In this document: in pieces, positions 7,978 to 20,000 of the stretch | Layout of the letters: every line of letters begins with the position of its first letter | Numbering within the stretch: position 1 is the first letter of the stretch | NCBI GenBank assembly: GCA_036897625.1 | Contig: JAYMTA010001207.1 | Location: 1 to 21,197 of the forward strand | Reading direction: 5' to 3' | Origin: Pelargonium cotyledonis | Taxonomy: Eukaryota; Streptophyta; Magnoliopsida; Geraniales; Geraniaceae | DNA length: 21,197 nucleotides | Position numbers and translations under genes: made by a program | Notes under the pieces: generated by a model | What the model was told of the DNA's origin: nothing | Database searches by the model: none | The model's input: only the letters and a program-made list of their open reading frames with translations

Positions 7978-10900
7978 ATGCACTCCAAGTTCCCAATTAC
8001 CCACTTGAAGCCATCACCACCTACTCCATATTCTTTGATTACTTCTCACGGATTTGTCTGCAAGTTCAGCAAGAACTCTCCTGGAGAGCACAAGTTTCGG
8101 TTCAAGGTTGTGGGTCAGTCTCCTGGGGACAGATGGAAGTTCAAGGACATCGATGCTAGTGAGCCTTTTCACTCTTTTGATTTACAATTCTATACTTCGT
8201 TATGTGATTTTTGGGACCTTTTGGCGTGTGGGTTTGTTTTTTATTTTGAATCACGAGCTTCTTTACTTGTGAATTTGTTATATTGGTTGCTTAAAAGTTC
8301 TGTCTTTGGTGAGCTGCTGTTATAGCTTTTTTCAATTTATTACAAAGATGTTTTCTTGCATGCCTCGAAAGAAGCTATAGTTGAAGAGGAATTTTAAAAT
8401 ACATTAGTTTGATGGAGTTAAGAAATGCAAACACAGAATTGAGTAACCATGCCTAAAAGTAAGATTGTGATGGCTTTGGTTTCCAACTCAACCTTGTTAA
8501 ATAAATAAGCTTAATGATCCTATAAGTTCTGAGTCTTGAAATTCCGAAGGTACTAGCAAAGAAACTATTATTATAGGATGTCCTTGTGCAGCTTCATCTT
8601 ATTTTGCGTGGAGCGATGATAACTTCTAAGACCCTTTTACATTATGTTTTTATTTATTTATTCTAGCTGAGGAAGTTCAGTTTTTGCATCTTTTTTCTTT
8701 CTTGACAGATGCAGTACAGGAGAAATTTAGTACATGGTTATCAAAGACCCAGAACTTCTTGAATGAGGTGACTTCTCCGCTTGTAAAAACTAGTCCTCGT
8801 GGGAGAATTAATCCTGTAAATTCTGTTGATAATGAAGATATGGAGGACATATATCTGGCTGAGCAGACGATTGAGTGTACAACACCAAATGGTGTTCTCT
8901 CTTTATCTGCTATTGTATCTATTGAGCAATTTAGCAGGTGAGGAAATATCAGAATTTGGTTATTTTGGTTTGATTTTTTTTTTTCCCCCTCTGCCATTGT
9001 ATGGTTGGTACTTTAATGCCTTCTCGTCACCTCTATCAAAAAAACCTGCTTATAAGATTATAGAGCTAAAAATAATCATATGTAGTAGATATTAGGTTCT
9101 AGTATAACTTACCTATTGTTGTACGTTTCATTCCCTCAATTGGTTAGAGAAATTTTCTTTGACAAGTACGTTTCGAGAATGCTTTATTTGATTCAGTACA
9201 TAGTTTTGCTAGGCCTTCAAGTCATGCATGTTTGAGCAATATATAGCACTTGCGAATTTAATTTATATTTATTTTTTGGTAGAACAGTAAAAGTGAGTTT
9301 TATTTTTTTAATCGTATTATTATAATTACAAGTGTATGTACTATGCGCTGCTATATGATACATAAAATTAGAAGATTATTTGGAGGCCTGAAATCAAAAT
9401 TAACATGCTTGACAGGTTCTGTGTGATATTTATTGAAGGGTGGCGATTAAATTTAAAAATGGATTGATGGGTAGAAGTTGCTTTTGTAAGACATTATGAA
9501 ATGAAAATTTGAAAGTAATGAATGTATGATACATGACGTTGTTTTTGTTCTTATCAAGGTGTTACCTTGTTTAACCTAGGAATCAGGTTAATAAAGGAAT
9601 AATGATTTGACTTTCTAAAGATAACAAATGCAGGTTGAATGGATTGACTGGACGGAAAATGCAGAAAATATTTAAAGCACTAGTTCCTGAGCATGTGTAT
9701 AGCAATGCTCGTAACCTGGTGGAGTATTGCTGCTTTAGGTTCTTGTCAAGGGATAGTTCTAATATCCATCCTTCCCTTAAGGTTTGTTATAAATATTTAG
9801 TGTTCTGAAGGAAAGTTCTTAGGAACAATAATTTTAAGAGTTATCATTTAGACGAGCTATATATAATGGTCTAACTTGGTCCTGTTTGCAGGAACCTGCA
9901 TTCCAGAGACTAATTTTTATCACAATGCTTGCATGGGAGAATCCTTACGATGAAAAAAACAACTCACGTACCAATGATGCACAGAAGGCTTCTCTTCAGG
10001 TTTGAATTTCAGATATTTTGTTTGTTTAAACTACTTTTAAAAGCACTATAAATTTTATGAACTACATGGATAATAACTTTAAAAAAAATAATAAAAAAAA
10101 GACTAAAAAGGATGTAAACTGAAAAATTGCTCGTGAATTGGTTTGTATCTTAGCAAATCGTTTACTTAGATTTTTAGGTTCACTGTAACTTTAAGATCCA
10201 AACAAAGCCCTAAAAGGTAGATTTTATATGTTTCTGCTTCAAGAGGCTATCTAGTTTATACCGTCGAAGACTCTACTGATTAGGATACATGAATATCTTT
10301 CCGCCTTAGACGTTTTAAATTAACAAACCCATCTTCTCCGAGAGTAATAGATATTAGAAAACAAGCAGATATTTCCTTTTAAATAATTTCCTGTTGATGT
10401 TTGGTAATTAGATATTTTTTAATAATTGATGATGCAATTATGCTCACCAAGCTATTACTCACATGATAGCACCATTGTAATAAGAATTTCTCATTATATG
10501 TATGGAAGTTGCTTATTTTTTAACGTCATGTTCTTATCAAAAGTTCTTATATATTTCAAAAAATGTCAAACCAAAATTTCACGAATGAGGTGTTAAGTAA
10601 TTCTTGTTGGCTTTGAAGAAGAAGCTTGTCGGAGAGGAGGCTTTTGTTCGCATTGCTCCTGCTGTTTCTGGTGTGGCTGATCGGTCCACAGTGCATAACC
10701 TATTCAGGGCTCTTGCTGGTGACCAAGGGGGTGTTTCTTTGAGCTCATGGCTGACTTATGTTGATGAACTTCTCAAGTGAGCTTCATTATTTCCTTGGTA
10801 ACTTTTTTTCATGTCTTGTGGATCTCCATAATCAATCAGATTTACTGAATCGATATTGCCTACCCCTAATACAAGGAGCTGATACCAAATATATGTTCTT

Positions 10901-13900
10901 TAACTCAGTTCATTTTATATGAGGATAATGTTACATAATTTTGAAGTATTGCTATATGACAATCGCTAAATATATGAACTCTTGAAAATATTTTAACTAT
11001 GATTAATTTGTTTGATTGCTTCTATATTGGTTGGAATAGTACTTAACAGGCTACATTAATTTTTTATTATAGACTCGTGTTTTCGCTCTTTATCAGTGTG
11101 GAGATGCAATACAAGGATTAGGTAGTTCTTAAACTGGCTCCTGATCTTATTTCATACTGGCTTTGGTGTAGAGTGCATGAAGTACGGAAGTCGTACCAGA
11201 TTCGTGAGCATCCCAAGCTTCTCAACGAGATAATCTTATGTACTGGTTCTAGCCGGAAGCGGCCTGTTCTAAAATGGGAAAATAACATGGCATGGCCAGG
11301 AAAAGTAACTTTAACGGACAAAGCACTCTATTTTGAGGTATTAATTATTTCTACCTGCTTAGTTATGTCATCTGAAGTTTTGCTATGTTTGATCCAAGCC
11401 TAAAGAGACTTCCTGTTTATGAAACCATAACTCGTGTCTTTCTACCCCAATTTTTTCAAGAACCAGATATAGTAGCATGCTTTTTAGTTTTGTTATTTTT
11501 CCAAAAATTAATAAAGTACTTCATTTCTTTCTTGCACTTTTGTTAATTCATGGTTGCCACAATTGCTGTAATTTTACTATAAGTTGTCGTAAGAGAATGT
11601 AGTTTATTTCTGTTCTGTTCACTTTTGAGTATTTATCTAGTCAGACCCATTTTTCAGGCAGCTGGTCTAGGGGAACAGAAAGATGCTATAAGGTTGGACC
11701 TTACAACACCTGGATCACGGGCAGAGAAAGCAAAGGTCGGACCTTTCGGTTCTGCTCTTTTTGACTCTGGTGTGTCCGTTTGCACTGGTCCCAGGTGAGT
11801 AAAGTCTCTTCAACCAGTTTCATTTTATATATCTGTCTTTCATGACTAAGATATCTTTCAATGTGCCCGTGCATTCTTATATGGGTGATGAAATATCTTG
11901 GTTGCCTGTTATGGTATCAGCTGGATATTTTTTTTTGTTCTCTCTTTTTTCTTTTTTTTTTCCTTGTTAATGTTGAATTGAAAGCTTCAGCAATGAAACA
12001 GAGGTTTCAAATCGAGTCCAAAATGGAATTCACTCATGTGCACTCTAGTCCAAAATGGCTCAGTTTGCTTCACTTAGCTTGCAAATCTGTCAAACTATTC
12101 AACGTGTGGCTTATGAAAATTCAAAAGGCACAGTCAGTTCTGATTTACATAGTTGAGAAGTAAACTTTTGTATTTGATTTACAAATGTGCATTTTGTGCC
12201 CAGATCAGACACATGGTTGCTAGAATTTGTGGACTTGGGAGGAGAAATGAGACGAGATGTCTGGCATGCTTTTATTAGTGAGGTTATTGCTTTACACAAG
12301 TTCATAAATGAGTATGGACCCGAGGATACTGATCAGTCACTTAATCATGTCTATGGTGCTCGCAAAGGGAAGGAAAGAGCTACCATCAACGCCATTAATA
12401 GTATATCTAGACTTCACGCCCTTCAGTCTATGCGGAAATTATTAGATGATCCGACCAAACTTGTTCATTTCTCGTATTTGCAAAATGCACCCTATGGCGA
12501 TATTGTTTATCAAACTTTAGCTTTGAATTACTGGGGTGGATCTTTGGTCACAAGTCTCAAAGAGGCGACCCTCCAACCGGCCCTAGTAGAAAAGTCTTCT
12601 GAAGAGTTAGTCGAAAGTGGTAATCACGCGTTCGACATAGATGGAAGTATTTACTTGCGGAAGTGGATGAGATCTTCATCTTGGGCCACTAATGCTTCCA
12701 TTGCTTTCTGGAAGAACTCTTCATTAAAGCAAGGCTTAGTCTTGAGTAAGAATCTTGTTGTGGCTGACATGACTCTTGTAGAAAGGGCGGCAGCAGAATG
12801 CAAACAAAGGTACCACGTGGTCCAAAAAACTCAAGCCACAATCGATGCTGCAACACTTGAAGGGATACCCAGTAACATTGATCTTTTCAAGGTCAGATCA
12901 CATTTCCTATATTATTTATATCACCTTTTTACTCATAAGTTTAGAATATACTTAATATATTGAGTGCAGAAAATTCATGGTATGGTTCTGTATGCAATCA
13001 CTTGATTCCACAGTAAAATCAACTTCCATAACAGGGTAAAAAGTTTGGTATAAGACTTGAAACTTTTGAATAATTTTACTGTAGTATTTACGTTTACGGT
13101 TCATCTAAAAAGATAAAAATAAGTGTCGTGTGCATATACCTACACATATTATATATTGCTTTGAGCTGTACGCTGTATTACTACTGGCAATATCTTATTC
13201 AACTTTTGGCATTTTCTTCTAATCAGGAACTGATGCTTCCAGTGGCCATAATGGGGAAGAATTTTGAAAGGCTTAGACGCTGGGAAAAACCACATTTTAC
13301 TATCTCTTTTCTTGCTGTTGCATATACAATTGTGTTCAGGTAGACATTTTTGTTGACTGATTTTCTTTGGTGCCTTCAAAAGCATTTTTGGGTATTCATT
13401 TTCCCTGAAAAGATTGGATCCTTAATAGGGATTTGCAACTCTAGGATTGTAACCTGAACCAATTTTTTTCTCTCTATCAGGAACTTGCTGTCATATGTGC
13501 TCCCCGCAACATTGATCTTTTTGGCAACCAGCATGCTAACACTGAAGGGGCTTAAGGAGCAAGGTCGTCTTGGAAGATCATTTGGGAAAGTAACTATTAG
13601 GGATCAGCCACCTTCAAATACAATTCAAAAGATTATAGCCCTCAAGGAAGCAATGCGTGATGTGGAAAATATTCTCCAGAATCTGAATGTGAACCTGTTA
13701 AAAATACGTACCATTCTCCTTTCTGGTCAGCCTCAGGTATGAGTTGTCTAAAATGGCCAGTGTATATACATGAACTTCGATGTTTTATGCTTTAAATGGT
13801 TACTTGTTCTGCTGTGTGACAATTCAATGTTGTTTTAAACTATTTTCAGGTGACCACAGAGGTTGCAATGGTCTTGTTATCTTCTGCAACCATTCTCCTC

Positions 13901-14146
13901 ATAGTTCCTTTCAAGTACATTCTTGCTTTTCTTATATTTGATCTATTCACGCGAGAACTCGAATTCCGAAGGGAAATGGTTATAAGGTTCAAGACTTTAT
14001 TGAAGGAGCGTTGGGATACAGTACCTGCAACGCGTGTCATTGTATTACCATTTGAAAGTGACGATTCTAAATCATCAAATAAAGGAAAGAAAAGTAACGG
14101 TCAAGCAAAATCAGAAAGAAATGAGAATGGTGGCAAGTCAAGATAA
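7978..14146 (+). CDS. DUF639 family protein (plant-specific, C-terminal membrane segments)
   Basis: Eleven exons: 7978-8158, 8709-8937, 9634-9781, 9892-9999, 10619-10776, 11172-11337, 11658-11794, 12204-12891, 13227-13339, 13481-13736, 13850-14146. They sum to 2481 bp (826 residues plus TAA), with all introns GT-AG and phases that fit. It resembles the plant DUF639 proteins, probably the At1g71240-like branch. Seen motifs include TWLSKTQNFLNEVTSPL, NGVLSLSAIVSIEQFSR, RPVLKWENNMAWPGKVTLTD and RRDVWHAFISEVIALHKFI. Hydrophobic segments lie at about 629-648, 646-664 and 735-761, followed by a Ser/Lys/Asn-rich hydrophilic tail. The first 50 residues are basic and Ser/Pro-rich, so an organelle targeting peptide is possible but unproven. 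The ATG at 7978 is the first in-frame one. The exon 5 acceptor is ambiguous (AAGAAGAAG). Molecular function is unknown to me. Confidence 0.92.
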
Positions 14147-15229
14147 ATAGAGATACATCCACTTACAGGGTAGTTCTTTAGCAAGAAGTTTTGGTCTTAT
14201 CTTTGTTGAAGATCAGGAGAATTAATGTCGGTCTATTTCTCTTGAATATAAATTGAAATATAGTAACTGTAATAGACTTTATTCTTCTACAAGAATTTTG
14301 TTGTTTTGTTAGTTAGTGACGCTTAGTTTCTTTCATTCTTGGCACTCATATCCCGTGAAAGAAAAAAGAATTTTTTATTTGCAGTTCATTATCCGTTACA
14401 ATATCAAACAGTCTAAAGGATTTTAAAGGGAGCAGATGTGCAAAGATTTTCTTCAAATAACATCGCATTGATTGTTCTGAAATTCCAGTAATCAGGTTTG
14501 TCTAGGCAGGTAAAACCTTCTGACTATATCCTTAAGCTTTTTTTTTTTCTCCATTTTGATATCTACATCATGAGTGTCCTAACTTTGAGTCTTCGACAGG
14601 TCGGTGTATCACACAAGATTATCCTCTGTTCATGTTATCTAAGGTAAGCTGCTATTATTAACTCATTTTAAACAAATATGCAGATACATGTTAAGGAATT
14701 TGGGATTTTGTTTGCACTATACGTACCAACATGGCTTCTGTGAATGAATAGATATGTCTGATATAAAGCAGAACCATTTCTGTAAGCAACTTTTTTCTTT
14801 CAGGGCATTAACTGTTACTTAGGTTTACCATGGAAAGTAGTCGAATTTACTGACAGGGAGGGATTTTAATTTTGATATGAAAACATGGATTCTGGATATT
14901 AGCAAAAGCATGAACAATTTAGCTTTTGCACAGTCCTCAAAAAGAGGGAATAGTTTAGGCTTCACAGCTGGTTTGTATTTTCATTTTTACGGTTGTATCT
15001 AAATGATTTATGCTCTAGGCAGAATGTTCGGGAGGTTCATTTCCTCGTGATAAAAGATGTTCTGATTCATTGTCCATTTTGCTGAGATAGAGTGCTTTAA
15101 GATAGTAACTTACATGAAACAGCATATTGTGAAACTTGACCAACTTAAAATACAAAAAAAGGGATACAATGAAAAAATGCTTATTGAAGGAAGTTCAAAA
15201 ATAGGGTTGTCATATATACATGATGTATA
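14147..15229. other. Convergent 3' spacer between the DUF639 and thaumatin-like genes
   Basis: This 1.08-kb AT-rich stretch must hold both 3' UTRs, since the two genes converge. No ORF with family resemblance, tRNA or repeat structure is seen. No canonical AATAAA stands out just after the DUF639 stop. Confidence 0.55.
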
Positions 15230-16408
15230 TTAACACTTCACCAATATATTAAACATCAAGGAAAATCCAAGTATCAAGATCCACCATATTTGGGAGATTG
15301 AGACAGCTTTTAGGCCTCCTGCTCCATTACAGACAAGCTTGTTGTCATGGTATGAGCACACCGTTTGGTTCCTGTATCAAATATCAACTGCTTAGTTTGT
15401 CGTGTAGGGAAAACAAAATGAAACATACAAAACATGTCCTTCACACATATGTACCCAAATTGTCATTGAACGATCATATAGATATATTCATATGCATCTT
15501 ATTACTACTCTACCTTAATGCACTTTTTTCTTATTTTTTGTTCTATTTATGTGATGAGAATAAGAATTGTGAGCTTACCTTGTTGCACAGAATGTAACTA
15601 TGTAGTCTGGTCCCGAGCATGTTAGAACACTAGAAGGATCATCGTATGCGTAGCTATATGCTGCAGGACACACTTTCTTGAAACTCATTGAATAGTTTGT
15701 GGGTACACACGTCGAAGGATTGCCATACGTCCCTCTACAACAATACTCATCAGTGTTGAACACGTCGCAAGCACTCCGGCAGGCAACAACCTTGTCATTG
15801 GACTTAACAGCAAGTTCCGACAGGCAGGTCTGCCTCAAGTCTCCATCACAGCCAGCAATGCTGCAATTTCCTTTCCCGTTGACAGTGGCGATGACAATAG
15901 GTAAGTTGAACCCATCTACAAGGCTAACATCATAGAAATCAGGGTCTCCAAGTGTAAACTCAGCAATTGTAGCCGGCGGGGTACCTGGCTCTGTACAGTT
16001 CATCAATGTGCCACAGCTTCCTGTATCACAGGTACCGTTCCCATTTTGGTCAAAACTACAGCCCGTGCGACCCCATATCCGGCCACTCCAGTTAGCCGAA
16101 GCAGTAAAGACTGCAGACTGCCCAGGTTTTAAGGTGAAACTGCTGCCGTTGAAGTTTTCACCATGTGTAATCCCAGGCCATACAGTCTCCTTGCATTTGT
16201 TGACTATAGTAAATGATTTTGTACCCTCTGATAATGTTGTTACTGCACAAAATCATAAGAAAGAAATGTATCAGTACAATTGTGAAAACAAACACAAACA
16301 AACAAACAAACCAAACTTATTGAATCTTGAATGGAGAAAATGTTTATCACCTGATAATGCAATGAAAATGAAGGATAGGAAGAGAGCATGAACATGATGG
16401 TGAGCCAT
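15230..16408 (-). CDS. Thaumatin-like protein (PR-5 family) with hydrophobic, probably GPI-directing, C-terminus
   Basis: Three exons: 16351-16408, 15579-16242, 15230-15371 (864 bp, 287 residues plus TAA), both introns GT-AG. Residues 1 to about 20 are a signal peptide (MAHHHVHALFLSFIFIALS). The thaumatin domain follows, with the signature GRTGCSFDQNGNGTCDTGSC, sixteen cysteines as in large thaumatin-like proteins, and the acidic cleft region (PATIAEFTLG, FYDVSLVDGFN, CDGDL). Exon 3 adds 46 residues: a CSYHDNKLVC pair, a small-residue stretch NGAGG, then a hydrophobic run (IWWILILGFSLMFNILV) ending in KC. That layout fits GPI attachment or a membrane tail. Family role: secreted or cell-surface defence-related proteins, some binding glucans. 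If intron 2 is retained, the donor itself supplies a stop and the product ends at residue 241 without the tail. Confidence 0.94.
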
Positions 16409-17056
16409 CTCAGTCTCAGTCTCTTCCTCTTCTGTATTAGAGTTGTGAATTTGGAGTGAAGCATGTATGGTGGCATTTATGAGTGGAGTTAAAGAAAGAG
16501 AATACGTGAGGAGTGAATCTACCAGAGTAACACTTCAAAAACGCTTCCTTGCTTGCACATATAATCAGATTCTTTGCTCTCACAATCTCAACAACTATTT
16601 CTCTTATTCTACTTGTTCATCTTTCTGTTTTTACCAGCTAAAGTGTTTCCTCTTCACATTTGTTGGTAAAAGAAATGCCCGTAAAAAAAACGTGTGCGAA
16701 TCACCTTCCAAGATATTCGAGCTCAAAAATAAACTTGTGATTTATTCGTGTAAAGTTTTGAAATTGAAGTTCAATCTGAGAAATGGATTTTTCCTCGCCA
16801 ACAAAAAATGTAACAAAAGAAACGGAGAAACGAATAACCAAATTCTCTCCCGAATATTACCAAGTATAGTACAGATCTGGTTCAGAAAACCTGGGCTACG
16901 CTATAGCTAAAGTGAAGCAGCCTGAAGCAGGAAACAGTTTGCGTTGCACTCGCTGCCTCCAAGCAGATCTTACTTTCTAAGAGCTCAGAGATTGTGTTGT
17001 GTCTCAGTCGCCTGACAGCAAAATTGGAAGTGTAATGCCTATCGGATTGTACTAAA
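16409..17056 (-). promoter_or_regulatory. Spacer holding the thaumatin-like promoter and the RETICULATA-type gene 3' UTR
   Basis: These 648 bp lie between two minus-strand genes in tandem, so they hold the leader and promoter of the thaumatin-like gene and the 3' UTR of the RETICULATA-type gene. A TATA-like string on the minus strand (CATAAATG, near 16475) lies about 65 bp upstream of the thaumatin-like ATG. I assign no other site. The long plus-strand ORF here (16467-16910) shows no protein-like features. Confidence 0.4.
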
Positions 17057-20000
17057 CTATGCTGAATTTGTAGCCACCTTCTTCCGGACAATCCTCTTTC
17101 TCCTTTGCTTCGGAGCTGGTGCTTCCCCATCAGCAGCAGCTTTGTCAGCGCTGCCTTGTCCGAGGCCAAGACGCCCAAGCCCTGACACCACTGAGTTCTT
17201 TGAAATAAACCACTTTGATGAAGACTCGGAACTATTAGCCTCGGATTTCTGGGCATATGCAGCCTTTAATAGGTCACCGGACTGATACAGAGGATCCGCC
17301 TCGATCCCTAGCCAAGCTAGCCTTGATTTTTCTCCTAACTGAACATTCAAAACCCTGCATGCGATCAAGAACAAAAGTTATAACATAGCAGAGACCTTAA
17401 AACTCACAAATAATAGTTCTCTTTTCTATACACAAATAAGTTTTAACAATAAGAAAATACAAGGTCGCCACAAACGTTAGTATAGTCAAACTGATTACTC
17501 TCTCAGATTTGTGACTACTTCCCAAATCATGGGACAGTCAAAACCAAGAATGAAAAATTCTCCATAAAAGAAATGGGGAAACCATAAAGAGAGGATTATG
17601 CTTAACCTAGTTAAAACTTAAAAAGTAAACACTGGATAATGTATATGACTTCTCATATCCCCAACAGCGATAAACAAGATCCAAATTTTAAACTATTCAA
17701 GAGAACAAGAGTCATCTGGCACAATTTAATATTTATGTCAATAACTATTTCAGACAAGGGAGCCAAACCTCAAAGCCGTGCTGAAAAACAGTCCCACTCC
17801 GATCACATCAAAATGATTCATTATTGCTCTATCAACTCCACATAAAAGCTGATAGCGGAGGTTGGCATAGAAACCTAGGAAAGAACCATATCCAAGCGCA
17901 TTACTGCTCACAGTTGGGGTCGTCACGGACAACCTGCAAACCAATTGACAGAACAAGTGCCCAACAGTGTTTAGTTCAGACTGAGGTGACCAATGAACAG
18001 GAACATTTCTCTTATGAAACTTGATTACCTATCTTTCTTTCTACTGGCCAGAAGATCAGTCAGACCACCCTGAACTGCTCCAGCAGCTAAACCAGCCATA
18101 CAAAACTCTGCAGTTTTGTAGATAAAAGACTGAATTCTCTTCTGCGTGTCAAATTCTCTTAGTGGGTAACTCTTTTCAAACATGTTGTTAGGAAGCTTCT
18201 GCAATGTATTTTGCAAATCAAAGCGAAATGTGTTTCCATAAGACCAACAAGGTGCTAGTGACCAAACAGCAAATGCATTACATGCTGAGACAGTGAGCAC
18301 ATTAATGAGAGCAAGATCCCATTCCTGTTTTATCCTATAATCACAGTAAAACAATAATCCATCAGGTCAAACATCAAATCAAAACATTATAATCACTTTT
18401 ACTTCCTTTTACAATAGAAGAAATAAGCACCTTTCCTTCCGGGTCTTCACCTCCCACCACAAAGAACATCCGATCGTAGTAGCCTGTTCTAGAAGAAGCT
18501 TATACAGGAAGGTGGGATCTGCAATCATCCTAGGTAAAACGAACAAACACAGAACAAGAATATGAGTAAGCACAAAATCACCATGTATGTCATTCAATAA
18601 TTTTTTTTGAAAGATGTATGTCATTCAATTATAGTTTCAGCAGGATGCCAGTATTTGATACTGGTTGCTGGGAATCAAATACGAATGAATTGCAACATTT
18701 AATCTTCCAGATATACATTCAAGAACCAGCTATTCATTGCTTTACTCGTGTACCTTCACAATATATACTAGCAGGCTGACCGCTGACCTACAGTTATGAT
18801 TTAGACTTTAGAGATTCATCACTTTTTTTAAAATTTCATATCACAACTTTGACAAAAAAACTATATAATGGTCTTGACGAGCTTCATTAAATTTTCCAAA
18901 TCTAAAAAGCATATTATCATGGTCTTAGAGCTTCAAAACAAACAAACATTTTACCCCAGACATTTGGGGAGACAACAATTCAACATTTCTTCCAACAATC
19001 CAATGCCTCAAACAATGGGGATTACTATTTCACTTCTCACAAATGAAAACAAAAACACTCTATAAAGATAGAAGTAGAAAGTTTTGACTGTTTAAAGTTA
19101 TCATTTATCTAATGATTGAGTTTTGACTGTTTTTCACTTTCCTGTTAGAGTTTCCATGTAACATTGACCTAGACAACTAGTAAAGATAGAAGCAGAAAGT
19201 TGAATTACTTTTGTTCATTGAACAGCAAGAATCCAGAGGAAAGAAATGATTTACAAGAACTTTCTAGATATACCACCGTTTAATTTTAGTATAGAAATAA
19301 AATAGTCTGAACATTTAATAGCGCAGGTTCCCAAAATTACCTGCCAATAAATGCTCTAGATATTCCTTGAGGAAGCGCTCTGGAAAATAATCTAGTAGCA
19401 GTCGGCCTAGCATTGATAGCCAGGTATCTTACCATTTGAGCTGAACTGACCAAACCCTGAAGTATTCAAGTCAGTATCTAGAAGCCTTCCTAGATATGAA
19501 GTATATAAAAACAACAATGCAAGCATACCATTTCATAAGCTTGCCGGAAACCTGCTGGCAAATCTATGATCGTTTTCTGCCATTCATACAACACTGAATC
19601 TACAAATTTTCGATCGAAAAGCTGGAAAGAATCACAAACAATTGTCATGGTAGTGCAAGATCAAACTAAAAAAAAAAAAAAAGGTATAAATGCTTATAGA
19701 AAAAGATAATGGCAATAATGCCAGTATGTGCAAATATGCCATTTCAAACCTCTTCAAGAAATAAACGTTTCCGAAAAAGGCCACCCTCATCTCCCTCATC
19801 GCCATCATCAAAATCATCGTAGTAATCGTCATCGTCACCATCATCATCACCTCCATCACCACCACCATGACTAATCTTCTTTCCAATATTACCTCCACCT
19901 CCACCAGTTGAAAGCTGTAATTACAAAAGTATTAACTAAGAACGATGTTGAAGAAGACAATATTCAATAAACTAACATGCCAGCAGAACCATATGCCCAA

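Noticed and set aside
16467-16910. 147-codon plus-strand ORF upstream of the thaumatin-like gene
   Set aside because: Its composition is that of translated AT-rich spacer (Lys, Asn, Phe, Ser runs), it has no recognisable motif, and the region must serve as promoter and 3' UTR of flanking minus-strand genes.
19632-19904. Methionine/valine-rich minus-strand ORF
   Set aside because: It is a frame-shifted shadow of RETICULATA-type exon 2, where GAT/GAC-rich codons for the acidic linker read as ATG/GTG in another frame, and it runs on into the intron.
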